A DNA stretch of 38,973 nucleotides from Actinomadura latina NBRC 106108 (GTDB lineage: Bacteria; Actinomycetota; Actinomycetes; Streptosporangiales; Streptosporangiaceae), in NCBI RefSeq assembly GCF_001552195.1, contig NZ_BCQS01000049.1:1-38973 (forward strand), given 5' to 3'. The translations under genes were made by a program, and so were the position numbers. Positions 31,364-38,973 of the stretch are shown piece after piece. The first letter of the stretch is position 1. The number at the start of each line of letters is the position of its first letter. The notes beneath the pieces are model-generated. The model was given only the letters and a program-made list of their open reading frames with translations. It ran no database searches and was not told the DNA's origin.

Positions 31364-32626
31364 TCATCGACCGGGCCGCCCGCCGCCACTGCGCGCGGGC
31401 GGCCCTTCGATGCCGTCCTCCGCCCCGTGCAGCCGCAGCGCGCTGAGCGCCAGCGCCAGCTCGACGAGGTCGCCGGGGCGGGTCAGCGTCCGGCCGGTGA
31501 GCTGCTCGATCTTGCGGAGCCGGTTGAGGACGGTGTTGCGGTGGCAGAACAGCCGGTCCGCCGCGCGGGCCGCGGAGCCGTCGCACTCCAGCCAGGTCTC
31601 CAGCGTGGTCAGCAGGACGTCGCGGAACCCGGGGTCCACATCGCCGAGGCCGCCGAGCGCGACATGCCCGAGCCGTCCGGCGAGCCGCGGCTGGGACAGC
31701 ACGAGCGCGTCGGGCAGCCGCCGGTCGAGCCGGGCGATCTGGTTGCCGGGGCCGCGGCACGTCCGCAGCGCGAGCTCGGCGAACCAGCGGGCGCCGCCCA
31801 GCTCGGCGAGCGACCCGACGACCGGGCTGACGCCGGCGTGCGAGCGCGCGTAGGGGCGGACGGCGGCGACGAGATCGTCCAGTTCGGCGCCGCCGAGCGC
31901 GACGAGCGCCACCTGGGCGTCGGTGCGCAGCCGCCAGATGAACCGCATGCCGCCGGTGTCGGCGGGACGCCGGTCCACACCGTCCCCGAACCCGCATTCG
32001 GCGCCCAGCATGACGACGGCGTACCGTCCCGTCGCGGGCAGGCCGAGGACGGACGTGGCGGTCGCGAGGAGGCCGCCGTCGGCGCCCTGGCCGTCCAGCA
32101 GCGCGTCCACGATCGCCTGGACGCGCTCCTCGCTGCGGCGCGCCAGCGCCAGCTCGGTGCGGTGGTAGGCGGCCGCGGCGGCGCCGGACTGCTCGTCGAT
32201 CGTGTCCCAGGTGCGGGTCGCCTGCCGGATCAGCGCCGGGATGTTCTCCGGATCGTGTTGCCCGACGACCTCGACGACCGCCTCCCAGAACACCCGCCCG
32301 GACAGCCGGTAGGAGCGCAGCAGCTGGTCGAGCGGCTGCCCCTGGTGCGCCCGGCGCTGCCCGAGGCGGCGCGCCCAGTCCAGGTCGGCGCGGCCCCGGC
32401 CCGGGTCGAGGATCGTCTTGAAGCCGTGCCCGAGCCCGGTGTGGCACATCTCCCACACGTCGTGCCGGAACGCGTCGTCGCGGTCGCCGCGGTCACCGGA
32501 CAGGATCTCGGCGGTGAGCCGGTCGGCGAGGTCGGGCAGCCGGTCCGACAGCCGCAGCACCGCCTTGCGCATGATCGTCCGGTCGGCGTCCACCTGGCCG
32601 GCCAGGCCGGGCCGTCCTCCCGCCAT
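31364..32626 (-). CDS. CdaR/PucR-type transcriptional regulator
   Basis: 420 residues from ATG 32626, with GGAGG eight bases upstream; a GTG at 32644 would add six residues but overlaps that site. The N-terminal half is a helical sensor-like region (RLSDRLPDLADRLTAEI, YRLSGRVFWEAVVEVV), the centre a GGDEF-like domain, and the C-terminus a PucR helix-turn-helix (LFCHRNTVLNRLRKIEQLTGR, about 370-390). Ligand and targets are unknown. It is convergent with the cutinase and divergent from the LuxR-family gene, and could control either. Confidence 0.88.
   Translation of the reverse strand: MAGGRPGLAGQVDADRTIMRKAVLRLSDRLPDLADRLTAEILSGDRGDRDDAFRHDVWEMCHTGLGHGFKTILDPGRGRADLDWARRLGQRRAHQGQPLDQLLRSYRLSGRVFWEAVVEVVGQHDPENIPALIRQATRTWDTIDEQSGAAAAAYHRTELALARRSEERVQAIVDALLDGQGADGGLLATATSVLGLPATGRYAVVMLGAECGFGDGVDRRPADTGGMRFIWRLRTDAQVALVALGGAELDDLVAAVRPYARSHAGVSPVVGSLAELGGARWFAELALRTCRGPGNQIARLDRRLPDALVLSQPRLAGRLGHVALGGLGDVDPGFRDVLLTTLETWLECDGSAARAADRLFCHRNTVLNRLRKIEQLTGRTLTRPGDLVELALALSALRLHGAEDGIEGPPARSGGGRPGR
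31373..31405. terminator. Terminator hairpin overlapping the 3' end of the CdaR-type gene
   Basis: A perfect 11-bp inverted repeat, gggccgcccgc (31373-31383) against gcgggcggccc (31395-31405), with an 11-base loop. It lies inside the last codons of the minus-strand regulator (GGGRPGR end) and just beyond the cutinase gene on the plus strand, so it may stop plus-strand transcripts. Confidence 0.75.
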
Positions 32627-32790
32627 CGAGGGCACCTCCAGCACAACACGGGGGCCTCATCGTGCCATCGCGCGCGCGTACGGGCCATCGCGGGGCGGTC
32701 AGACTGTGCCCGCTCACAATCGGGGCCGGTCCGGATTGCGCCACGGCCACGCGACGGAAACCCGCTCTGGACCGGCGGCGGGTGCTCGTG

Positions 32791-32819
32791 TTGACCTATG
32801 AACCCCTTCGCTTTTGAGA
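32791..32819 (+). promoter_or_regulatory. Candidate promoter of the LuxR-family gene
   Basis: TTGACC (32791-32796) is a near-consensus -35; 17 bases on lies TTGAGA (32814-32819), a poor -10. The surrounding 50 bases are AT-rich against the background, and the gene starts at 32888 after GAGGAGG. Confidence 0.45.
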
Positions 32820-32887
32820 CCCTGTCCAATAGAGGAGCCGCCTTCGGTCCCCCGGCCGAGGCCGACTTCCGTTGAGGAGGGACCGGC

Positions 32888-35755
32888 ATGACCCACCCCC
32901 TGCACGGACGCGAACGCGAGATCCAGACGATCGAGGCGCTGCTCGACCGGGCCCGCGGCGGGCACGGCGGCGCCCTGGCCGTCGCCGGGGACGCCGGCAT
33001 CGGCCGGACGGCGCTGCTGGAGGCGACCGTCCGCGCGGCCGGGCCCGCCTTCCGGACGATCGGGACCACGGGCGTCCCCGGGGAGACCGCCGTCCCGTAC
33101 GCGGGGCTGCACCGGCTGCTGCGGCCGCTCGCCGCGGAGACCGCGCGGCTGCCGCCCGCGCACCGCGGCGCGCTCGGCACGATCATGGACGGAACGCCGA
33201 ACGCCACGCCGTTCGTCCTGTACACGGCGGTGTGCGAACTGCTGAGCCTGGCCGCGGCGTCCGGGCCCCTGTTGTGCTGGGCGGACGACGTGCAGTGGCT
33301 CGACCGGGGCTCGCTGGACGTGCTGGCGTTCGCGGCGCGCCGCGTCGACGACGAGCCGGTCGCCGTCCTGTTCGCCATCCGCGACGACCGGGGGGACGCG
33401 GGCGGCGGCAGCGGCGGCGGCACCGACGGGCTCGCGGGCATCCCGCGGCTGCGGCTCGCGCCGCTCGACGAGGACGCGAGCCGCCGCGTCTTACAGGACG
33501 CGCTGAGCACCGGCTCCGCAGGCGTGACCCTGGACGGCACCGGCGGCGGCGACCTCGCCGAGGAGATCGCGGAACTCGCGTGCGGGCGGCCCCTCGCGAT
33601 CCGGGAACTGGCCGCCGCGCTGACGTCCGCGCAGCTGTCCGGCGCCGCCCGGCCGCCCCGCGCGCTCCCCGCGGGCAGCGCCCTGCGCGCCCGGTACCGC
33701 CGCCGCTACCTCGACCTTCCCGCCGGCGCGCGGCGGCTCGTGCTCATGGCGGTCGCCGAGGAGTGGATCGGCGCCGCGACCATGGCGCGGGCCACCCGGC
33801 TGGACGGCGCGGACCCCGCCGACCTCGACGCGGCCCGCGAGTCGGGCCTGCTGCGGTTCGAGGGCGACGGCGTCGCGGTCCGCGACCGGCTCGTCCGGTC
33901 CTCGCTGTGGGCGGACGCGTCCCGGGAGGAGCGGCAGGACGCGCACGCGCTGCTCGCCGCGGTCCTCGTCCAGGAATGGCAGCGGCCCCGCCGGCTCTGG
34001 CACGGCGCGGCCGTCGCCGGGGAGCCCGACGACCGGCTCGCCGCCGAACTGGCGGACGCGGCCGGCCGGTCCCAGCGCGCCGGCCGGTACGCCGACTCGT
34101 GGCGGCTCTGGCAGCGCGCCGCGACGCTCACCGTCGAGCACGGCGTCCGCGCCGACCGGTTCCTGTCCGCCGCCGGGGACGCCTGGGCGAGCGGGCGGTC
34201 CCGGCGGGCCCGCGCCATGCTCCGGCAGGTCCGGCCGTCCGCCTGCGACGGGACGCGCGGCGCGCGCGCCGCCCTGCTCCGCGGCGAGATCGAGGTCGCG
34301 GCGGGCTGCCCGGCGACGGCGGTGCCGGTGCTGCGGGACGCCGCCGAGCGGCTCGCCGGGTCCGACGCGGAGGCGGCCCTCGCCGCGCTGATGTGGGCGG
34401 CCGAGGCCGCCGACGCGTCCGGCGACGCGCACGCCTACCTGGAGATCGCCGACCGCGCGGCGTCCCTGCCGGGCCCCGGGGACTCGCGCGGCGAGTTGAT
34501 GCTCGCCTATCTCGGCGGCATGGCGGCCACGGTCCGCGGCCGGTACCGGGAGGCGGCCGAGCGGCTCGCCACCGCCGCCCGGCTCGGCGCGGACATCGCC
34601 GACCCGGCCGCGCGGGTGTGGGCGGCGCTCGCCGCGTTCGGGCTCGGCGACGGGCCGCGCACCCGGCTCCTCGCCGCCGAGGCCGTCGCGTCCGCGCGGC
34701 GGGCCGGCAACGCGCCCGTCGAGTCGTACGCGCTGCTCGTCGCCGGGCGGTGCGAGGCGCTCCTCGGGCATCCGCCGGCGCCCATCGCCGCCTGCCACAA
34801 CGGGCTGCGCCTCGCGCGCGCCACCCGGCTGCACGGCCACGCCGCCGAGCAGCTCGCCACGCTCGCGCTGACCGCCGCGTTCAACGGCGACGCGGACGGG
34901 GCGAACGCGCACCTGGCCCCGCTCACCGGCACCGCCGACCGGCGCGGCCTCACCCGCGTCGCCGCGTTCGGGTCGTGGGCGCCCGCGTGCCTGGACCTGG
35001 CCGCGGACCGTCCCGCCGACGCCGCCGCGCGGCTGCGGCTGCCGGGCGGCGCCGGGCTCGCCCACCTGCCGGCGCGGCTGTTCGCCGTCCCGCACCTGGT
35101 CGAGGCGCTGGTGCGCACCGGCGACCCGGAGCGGGCGGCCCGCGCCTACGAGCACTTCCGCCGCTGGACGGACGGGATCGGCCCGTCCCCCGGGCGGGAC
35201 GCGCTCAGCCGGCGCTGCCGCGCCCTGCTCGCCGAGTGCGAGGACGAGGCGGCGGAGCACTTCACCGAGGCCTTGCGGCTGCACGAGGCCGCCGGCGCCG
35301 TGTTCGACCTCGCCCGCACGGAACTGCTGTTCGGGCACCGGCTGCGGCGCGGCCGCCGCCCCCGCGCCGCCCGCGGCCACCTGCGCGCCGCGCTGCGGAT
35401 CTTCGAGCGCTACGGCGCCGCCCCGTGGACCGCGCAGGCCGGCGCGGAACTGCGCGCCGCCGGCGAGACCGTCACGCCCCTGCCCGCCGCGCCGCCCGCC
35501 CCCGAGCGGGGGTCGGGGACGGGCGGTGCGCGGGGTCCGGGGGCGCCGGCCCGGGCGGCGGGCGGGGCGGGCGGGTTCGGGAAGCTGACCGCCCAGCAGG
35601 CGCACATCGCCCGGATGGCCGCCGAGGGGGCCACCAACCGGGAGATCGCGGCGCGGCTGCTGCTCAGCCCGCGGACGATCGACCATCACCTCCGCAACGT
35701 CTTCACCCGGCTCGGGATCCGGTCGCGTGTGGAGCTGGCCCGGCTCATCCGCTGA
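32888..35755 (+). CDS. Large LuxR-family (LAL) ATPase regulator with Arg in Walker A and a TTA codon
   Basis: 955 residues, typical of LAL regulators: an N-terminal AAA-type ATPase, a long TPR-like helical middle, and a C-terminal LuxR helix-turn-helix (about 895-955: LTAQQAHIARMAAEGATNRE, LLLSPRTIDHHLRNVF). Walker A reads GDAGIGRT (residues 34-41), where the invariant Lys is Arg40; Walker B is LLCWADDVQW (near 127). Codon 202 is TTA (33491-33493), so translation may depend on bldA. LAL proteins often activate secondary-metabolite or sugar-use genes. The ATG at 32888 follows a strong AGGAGG. No obvious target operon lies directly downstream; the cluster at 1-12647 is too far to assume. Confidence 0.93.
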   Translation: MTHPLHGREREIQTIEALLDRARGGHGGALAVAGDAGIGRTALLEATVRAAGPAFRTIGTTGVPGETAVPYAGLHRLLRPLAAETARLPPAHRGALGTIMDGTPNATPFVLYTAVCELLSLAAASGPLLCWADDVQWLDRGSLDVLAFAARRVDDEPVAVLFAIRDDRGDAGGGSGGGTDGLAGIPRLRLAPLDEDASRRVLQDALSTGSAGVTLDGTGGGDLAEEIAELACGRPLAIRELAAALTSAQLSGAARPPRALPAGSALRARYRRRYLDLPAGARRLVLMAVAEEWIGAATMARATRLDGADPADLDAARESGLLRFEGDGVAVRDRLVRSSLWADASREERQDAHALLAAVLVQEWQRPRRLWHGAAVAGEPDDRLAAELADAAGRSQRAGRYADSWRLWQRAATLTVEHGVRADRFLSAAGDAWASGRSRRARAMLRQVRPSACDGTRGARAALLRGEIEVAAGCPATAVPVLRDAAERLAGSDAEAALAALMWAAEAADASGDAHAYLEIADRAASLPGPGDSRGELMLAYLGGMAATVRGRYREAAERLATAARLGADIADPAARVWAALAAFGLGDGPRTRLLAAEAVASARRAGNAPVESYALLVAGRCEALLGHPPAPIAACHNGLRLARATRLHGHAAEQLATLALTAAFNGDADGANAHLAPLTGTADRRGLTRVAAFGSWAPACLDLAADRPADAAARLRLPGGAGLAHLPARLFAVPHLVEALVRTGDPERAARAYEHFRRWTDGIGPSPGRDALSRRCRALLAECEDEAAEHFTEALRLHEAAGAVFDLARTELLFGHRLRRGRRPRAARGHLRAALRIFERYGAAPWTAQAGAELRAAGETVTPLPAAPPAPERGSGTGGARGPGAPARAAGGAGGFGKLTAQQAHIARMAAEGATNREIAARLLLSPRTIDHHLRNVFTRLGIRSRVELARLIR

Positions 35756-35772
35756 GCCGCGGCTGCGCGGGG

Positions 35773-36873
35773 TCAGACCTCCTCGTACTCCTCCTCGCGC
35801 TCCTTGGTGTTCTTGGAGGGCGTCGTCTTGGTGCTCTTGGAGTTCTTGGCCGCCGTACCGGACGACTTGGAGTTCTCCGTCTTGTCGGACTTCTCCTCGT
35901 CCTCCATGGCCTCCTCGTGCGTCCGGACGACCTCGCTGTCGCGGATCTCGCCGCGCCAGCCCTCGATCTCGTCGGCGCGCGTGAGCGACTGCGTCATCAC
36001 GTAGCGGCGGAAGTGCTTGAGTTCGAGGCGGGCCCGGCGGCCCTGCGCGCGCCAGAGGTTGCCGGTCTTCTCCATGAAGCCCTGCGGGTGGTATTCGAGG
36101 ACGGCCAGGACGCGGGTCAGGTTCGGGGACAGCTCATGGAAGCTGACCGTGCCGTCCACGTGCCCCTTCGGCCCCTTCGAGCGCCACACGACGTGGTCGT
36201 CGGGGACCTGCTCGACGATCGTCGACTCCCACGTCCGCGCGGACCAGAAGATCTTCGCCTTCCAGTTCAGCTTGGTCTCGTCGGCCTGGTCGACGCTGAT
36301 GACCTTCTTCATGAAGGACGGGTAGTCCTGGAACTGCGTCCACTGGTCGTAGACGAGGCGGCGCGGCGCACCCACGTCGATGTGCTCGACGATGTTGGTG
36401 ACCTTCACCTTCTTGCCGCCGCCGCCCTTGCCGCCCTTCTTGTCGTCCTTGTCCTTGCCGCCGGGGAGGGCGCCGCCGACGGAGTCCTTGAGCTTGCCGA
36501 ACACGCCCTGGCCGTTGCCCTTCTCGTCCTTGCCCTCGTCCTTGTTCTCGTTCTTGCTCTCGTTCTTGCCCTCGTTCTTGCTCTTGTCCTGCTCCTTCGA
36601 CTCGGCCTTCGCCGGCGCCTTGGCCTTCTCGTCGGTGTCGGGCGACGAGTCCTGCTCGCCGCCGCGCCCGCTGAGGGCCCGGCCGGCCGCGACGGCCGCG
36701 CCGGCGCCGAGGAGGACGCCGCCCGCGGTGCCGACGGCCTTCCCGCCCGGCAGGCCCTTGGGGAGGTTCTTCGAGAGGCGGCCCAGGTCCGGGATGCGCT
36801 TGCGGCGCCCGCCCGGGAGGTGCTTCGTGATCTGTCCGATGGGCGCCCGGCCCATCAGGCTTCCGCGTGCCAT
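35773..36873 (-). CDS. SRPBCC (START-like) protein with long charged linker and tail
   Basis: 366 residues. A basic start is followed by a Gly/Ala-rich hydrophobic stretch (about 45-68: GKAVGTAGGVLLGAGAAVAAG) that may touch the membrane. Residues 80-155 are a low-complexity Lys/Glu/Asn linker (KSKNEGKNESKNENKDEGKD), encoded by short DNA repeats around 36530-36600. The folded domain (about 158-315) is a polyketide-cyclase/dehydrase-like SRPBCC module: VTNIVEHIDVGAPRRLVYDQW, WESTIVEQVPDDHVVW, GNLWRAQGRRARLELKHF. SRPBCC pockets bind hydrophobic ligands. An acidic/Ser-Thr tail ends EREEEYEEV. The ATG has GAGG ten bases upstream, in the tail of its paralogue upstream. Role unknown. Confidence 0.85.
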   Translation of the reverse strand: MARGSLMGRAPIGQITKHLPGGRRKRIPDLGRLSKNLPKGLPGGKAVGTAGGVLLGAGAAVAAGRALSGRGGEQDSSPDTDEKAKAPAKAESKEQDKSKNEGKNESKNENKDEGKDEKGNGQGVFGKLKDSVGGALPGGKDKDDKKGGKGGGGKKVKVTNIVEHIDVGAPRRLVYDQWTQFQDYPSFMKKVISVDQADETKLNWKAKIFWSARTWESTIVEQVPDDHVVWRSKGPKGHVDGTVSFHELSPNLTRVLAVLEYHPQGFMEKTGNLWRAQGRRARLELKHFRRYVMTQSLTRADEIEGWRGEIRDSEVVRTHEEAMEDEEKSDKTENSKSSGTAAKNSKSTKTTPSKNTKEREEEYEEV

Positions 36874-36885
36874 GGTGTATCTACC

Positions 36886-37689
36886 TCACTTGGGGGTTGT
36901 GACGATCTCGCCGTCGCGGATCTCGCCTCGCCAGCCCTCGACCTCGTCGGGGCGGGTGAGCGCCTGTGTCATCACGTGACGGCGAAAATGCTTGAGTTCG
37001 AGGCGCGCCCGGCGGCCCTGCGCGCGCCAGAGATTGCCGGTCCGCTCGAAAAGGCCGACGGGGTGGTACTCCAGGACGAGCAGGACGCGGGTCAGGTCCG
37101 GGGTCAGCTCGTGGAAGCTGACGGCCCCGTCCGCGTGGCCCTTCGGCCCCTTGGAGCGCCACACGATGTGCTCGTCGGGGACCTGCTCGGTGATCGTCGA
37201 CTCCCACGTCCGGCTGGACCAGAAGATCTTGGCCTTCCAGTTCAGCTTCTCCTCGGACGCCTGGTCGACGCTGACGACCTTCTTCATGAAGGCCGGGTAG
37301 TCCTGGAACCGCGTCCACTGGTCGTAGACGAGGCGGCGCGGCGCGCCCACGTCGATCTGTTCGACGATGTTGGTCGTTTTCCCCCTTCGTCCGCGCCCGA
37401 AGATGCGGGCGAGGGTCTCCTTCAGCGCCGTCCAGCCGAAGCTCAGCAGCGCGCGGACCGGGGACTTGCCGTCCCGCAGCGCCTTGATCCCGGCCAGCGC
37501 GGCCTTGCCCAGCGGACCCGCCTGCTCGGCCTTCGCGACGAGACGCCGGGTCTCGCGCTCCAGCCGCCGCTCGACGCGGTGCAGGACGCCGCGGCCGAGC
37601 CGCCTGGCCGACAGGGCCGCGACGACCCCGCCGGCGCCCGCGGCGGCGCCGAGCGCCGCGCCGGTGGCGGTGCCGCTCCGGAATTTCAT
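36886..37689 (-). CDS. SRPBCC (START-like) protein, paralogue of its neighbour
   Basis: 267 residues. The START-like domain (about 105-260) is nearly the same as that of the next gene: TTNIVEQIDVGAPRRLVYDQW, QDYPAFMKKVVSVDQA, WESTITEQVPDEHIVWRSKG. The N-terminal part differs: a Gly/Ala hydrophobic stretch (TATGAALGAAAGAGGVVAAL) and a basic helical linker in place of the Lys/Glu/Asn repeats. Its stop lies 12 bases before the next start, so the two form an operon. This looks like a tandem duplication with divergence of the linkers only. Confidence 0.88.
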   Translation of the reverse strand: MKFRSGTATGAALGAAAGAGGVVAALSARRLGRGVLHRVERRLERETRRLVAKAEQAGPLGKAALAGIKALRDGKSPVRALLSFGWTALKETLARIFGRGRRGKTTNIVEQIDVGAPRRLVYDQWTRFQDYPAFMKKVVSVDQASEEKLNWKAKIFWSSRTWESTITEQVPDEHIVWRSKGPKGHADGAVSFHELTPDLTRVLLVLEYHPVGLFERTGNLWRAQGRRARLELKHFRRHVMTQALTRPDEVEGWRGEIRDGEIVTTPK

Positions 37690-37756
37690 GTCCTGTCCAC
37701 CTCGTCGTCCATTCGGGTACGGCGCCGGGTTACCCGGTCAAGACGGGGCAAAACAG

Positions 37757-37798
37757 GCCGCAGGCCGACGGGAAGCCATCGGGACGGCTTGCGGGCCG
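37757..37798. terminator. Imperfect hairpin between the small ORF and the SRPBCC operon
   Basis: ggcc-gcaggccg (37757-37768) pairs with cggcttgcgggcc (37786-37798) with one bulge and one mismatch, around a 17-base loop. It lies right after the 70-residue ORF on the minus strand and may end that transcript; the SRPBCC promoter would follow in 37690-37756. Confidence 0.55.
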
Positions 37799-37802
37799 GG
37801 GT

Positions 37803-38015
37803 CTAGAGCCGCGCCGTCTCCTGCGCGTCCACGAGGAAGAACCGCACCCGTTCCGCAGCGTCCGGCACGACCAGGGCCAGCGCGTCCATCAGGTCGTCGG
37901 CGGAAGAGGCCGAGATGAGCACGCGCCGCCCGGCACGCCAGGTACCGTCCTCTCGCGTGACCGACCACTCCGGAAAGATCTGCCGCAGGAACAGCAGCAA
38001 GATTCCGTCGTTCAC
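37803..38015 (-). CDS. Small hypothetical protein coupled to an RsbW-like ATPase
   Basis: 70 residues from a GTG that overlaps the preceding stop (GTGA), so translation depends on the ATPase gene. Sequence features: a short hydrophobic start (GILLLFLRQIFPEWSV), a beta-like middle (WRAGRRVLISASS) and a helical end. I do not recognise a family. The tight coupling and normal codon use support a real gene. Confidence 0.7.
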   Translation of the reverse strand: MNDGILLLFLRQIFPEWSVTREDGTWRAGRRVLISASSADDLMDALALVVPDAAERVRFFLVDAQETARL

Positions 38016-38401
38016 GCGGGCACCGGCTCGATCTCGGCCCAGACGACTTTCCCGCCCTCGCTCAGCGGCCGGGTCCCCCACCGCCGGACGAGCGCCTCCA
38101 TGAGCATCAGCCCACGCCCGCTCTCGGCGGCGTCGTCGGCGGGCCGAACCACCGGCACCGCCTCGGACCGATCCCACGCCTCCACGACCGCGCACCCGTC
38201 GTCCCTCCGAAAAGCGCGCACGACGACCACGTCGCCATCCCGGGACCCGTGCACGACCGCGTTGGCGGCCAGCTCGCTGATCACCGTCCGAGCGACGCAG
38301 TCTTCAAGTCCCCACCCCCCGAAGACCAGCCCGACGAACTCCCGAGCCTCCCTGACGGCCGCCAGGTCCGCCTTGATCACCATCACCGCCGGCTCACCCA
38401 T
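38012..38401 (-). CDS. RsbW-like ATP-binding protein (HATPase_c_2, anti-sigma/regulatory kinase type)
   Basis: 129 residues of the GHKL fold: N-box ELAANAVVHGS (about 43-53) with the Mg-binding Asn, and ESGRGLMLMEAL (G1/G2 region) near 92-103. Such stand-alone ATPase domains act as Ser kinases or binders of anti-sigma-factor antagonists in actinomycetes and often sit beside XRE/DUF5753 genes, as here. The ATG at 38401 has GGAGG five bases upstream. It is divergent from the XRE gene at 38536, across 134 bases. Confidence 0.9.
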   Translation of the reverse strand: MGEPAVMVIKADLAAVREAREFVGLVFGGWGLEDCVARTVISELAANAVVHGSRDGDVVVVRAFRRDDGCAVVEAWDRSEAVPVVRPADDAAESGRGLMLMEALVRRWGTRPLSEGGKVVWAEIEPVPA

Positions 38402-38455
38402 CCGATCCTCCGCGCGTCGTGCCGTGACTTAACGCAAAGGGTCGACCACATGGCG

Positions 38456-38513
38456 TAATATAGGGAGCAAAGCGCGACAGCGCAGCGAGACCACTTGCAC
38501 CCACTTGCAAGTG
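38456..38513 (+). promoter_or_regulatory. Promoter -10 and palindromic operator before the XRE gene
   Basis: TAATAT (38456-38461) is a good -10 for the plus-strand gene. About 30-50 bases on lies CACTTGCA (38492-38499) and, one helical turn later, the perfect 12-mer palindrome CACTTGCAAGTG (38502-38513). Two and a half matching half-sites in phase look like an operator in the 5' leader, probably for autoregulation by the XRE protein. Confidence 0.6.
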
Positions 38514-38535
38514 CTTCCGAAAGGTGGACGCTCGC

Positions 38536-38973
38536 ATGCCGTCCCGAAAGCCCACGCGGCAGACCATAGCCTTCGGCATCGCACTGGCCGGCCTGCGCGA
38601 AGATGCCGGACTTTCCCGACTCGAACTGGCAAAACGGATACCGGTCACCCGCAGCTACATCGGCCAGGTGGAGACAGGAACCACCCGCTGCACAAAAGAG
38701 TTCGCGGCCGAACTCGATAAGGCCCTCGAATCCGGAACCGAAATGCAGGACGCCTGGGACGACATCCTCAAGTCCACCCGGTACCCGCCATGGTTCGCCG
38801 ACTACCCCCTGGCCGAGGGCACCGCGTCCTTACTCCGCGCCTTCGAGACGATGTTCGTCTACGGCCTCTTCCAGACCCCGGCCTACGTCCGCGCCCTCCT
38901 CCAGGACGAGAACGCGATCGAAGCACGACTCCGCCGCCAGGAGGTCCTGCAGCGCGAGAACCCGCCGATGCTC
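38536..38973 (+). CDS. XRE-family regulator with DUF5753 domain, cut by the window edge
   Basis: 146 codons are visible, open to the end. Helix-turn-helix at about 12-65 (FGIALAGLREDAGLSRLELA, PVTRSYIGQVETG), then the start of DUF5753 (PPWFADYPLAEGTASLLRAF, MFVYGLFQTPAYVRALL). Codon 99 is TTA (38830-38832), so translation may be bldA-dependent. The ATG follows AAAGGTGG by about nine bases. It is divergent from an RsbW-like ATPase, a pairing often seen for this family. A DUF397 partner, if any, would lie outside the window. Confidence 0.92.
   Translation, partial: MPSRKPTRQTIAFGIALAGLREDAGLSRLELAKRIPVTRSYIGQVETGTTRCTKEFAAELDKALESGTEMQDAWDDILKSTRYPPWFADYPLAEGTASLLRAFETMFVYGLFQTPAYVRALLQDENAIEARLRRQEVLQRENPPML

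Noticed and set aside
32872..37806. A 1644-codon plus-strand frame across the LuxR-family and SRPBCC genes
   Set aside because: It starts just before the LuxR-family gene in another frame and runs on across genes of the opposite strand; low-complexity Arg/Ala protein without motifs.

Overview
The window is very GC-rich actinobacterial chromosome. The hopanoid operon, XRE/DUF5753 regulators, a DUF574-type methyltransferase, in-frame TTA codons in regulatory genes and a Thermobifida-like cutinase suggest a filamentous actinomycete, possibly near Actinomadura or the Streptosporangiales. The placement is inferred from gene content. No tRNA, rRNA, insertion sequence, phage gene or CRISPR array was recognised. 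All coordinates, residue numbers and alignments were worked out by eye.

Layout. (1) 1-12647, minus strand: one edge of a hybrid NRPS/PKS cluster, transcribed NRPS, then FAD oxidoreductase, then a modular type I PKS that runs off the left edge. The NRPS looks reworked by deletion: its first condensation domain is half missing, its two intact adenylation domains are near copies, and its third adenylation domain is reduced to scraps around a 12-bp tandem repeat. (2) 12648-13951: a divergent control region, then a c-di-AMP (ydaO-type) riboswitch in front of a secreted NlpC/P60-like wall hydrolase. A strong hairpin separates this gene from the hopanoid operon. (3) 13969-22419, minus strand: a compact hopanoid operon, hpnC-hpnD-hpnE-polyprenyl synthase-shc-hpnG/ispH-hpnH, mostly joined by 4-base start/stop overlaps. 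The nucleosidase and IspH are fused in one protein. (4) 22748-32626: an XRE regulator, a DUF574 methyltransferase, a PucR regulator divergent from two short-chain dehydrogenases (the second lacks its catalytic Ser and Tyr), a branched-polyamine-synthase-like protein, a decayed flavin-monooxygenase tail, a TTA-containing methyltransferase, a secreted cutinase/polyester hydrolase and a CdaR/PucR-type regulator. (5) 32888-38973: a large LuxR-family ATPase regulator (TTA codon, Arg in place of the Walker A Lys), two tandem SRPBCC proteins, a small ORF translationally coupled to an RsbW-like ATPase, and a divergent XRE/DUF5753 regulator that runs off the right edge.

How the parts work together. 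The hopanoid genes cover the route from prenyl diphosphates through squalene and hopene to adenosylhopane and ribosylhopane, and the fusion adds a step of precursor supply. The NRPS/PKS genes would make a peptide-polyketide, but its release and finishing enzymes lie outside the window. The remaining genes are mostly short independent units with their own regulators.
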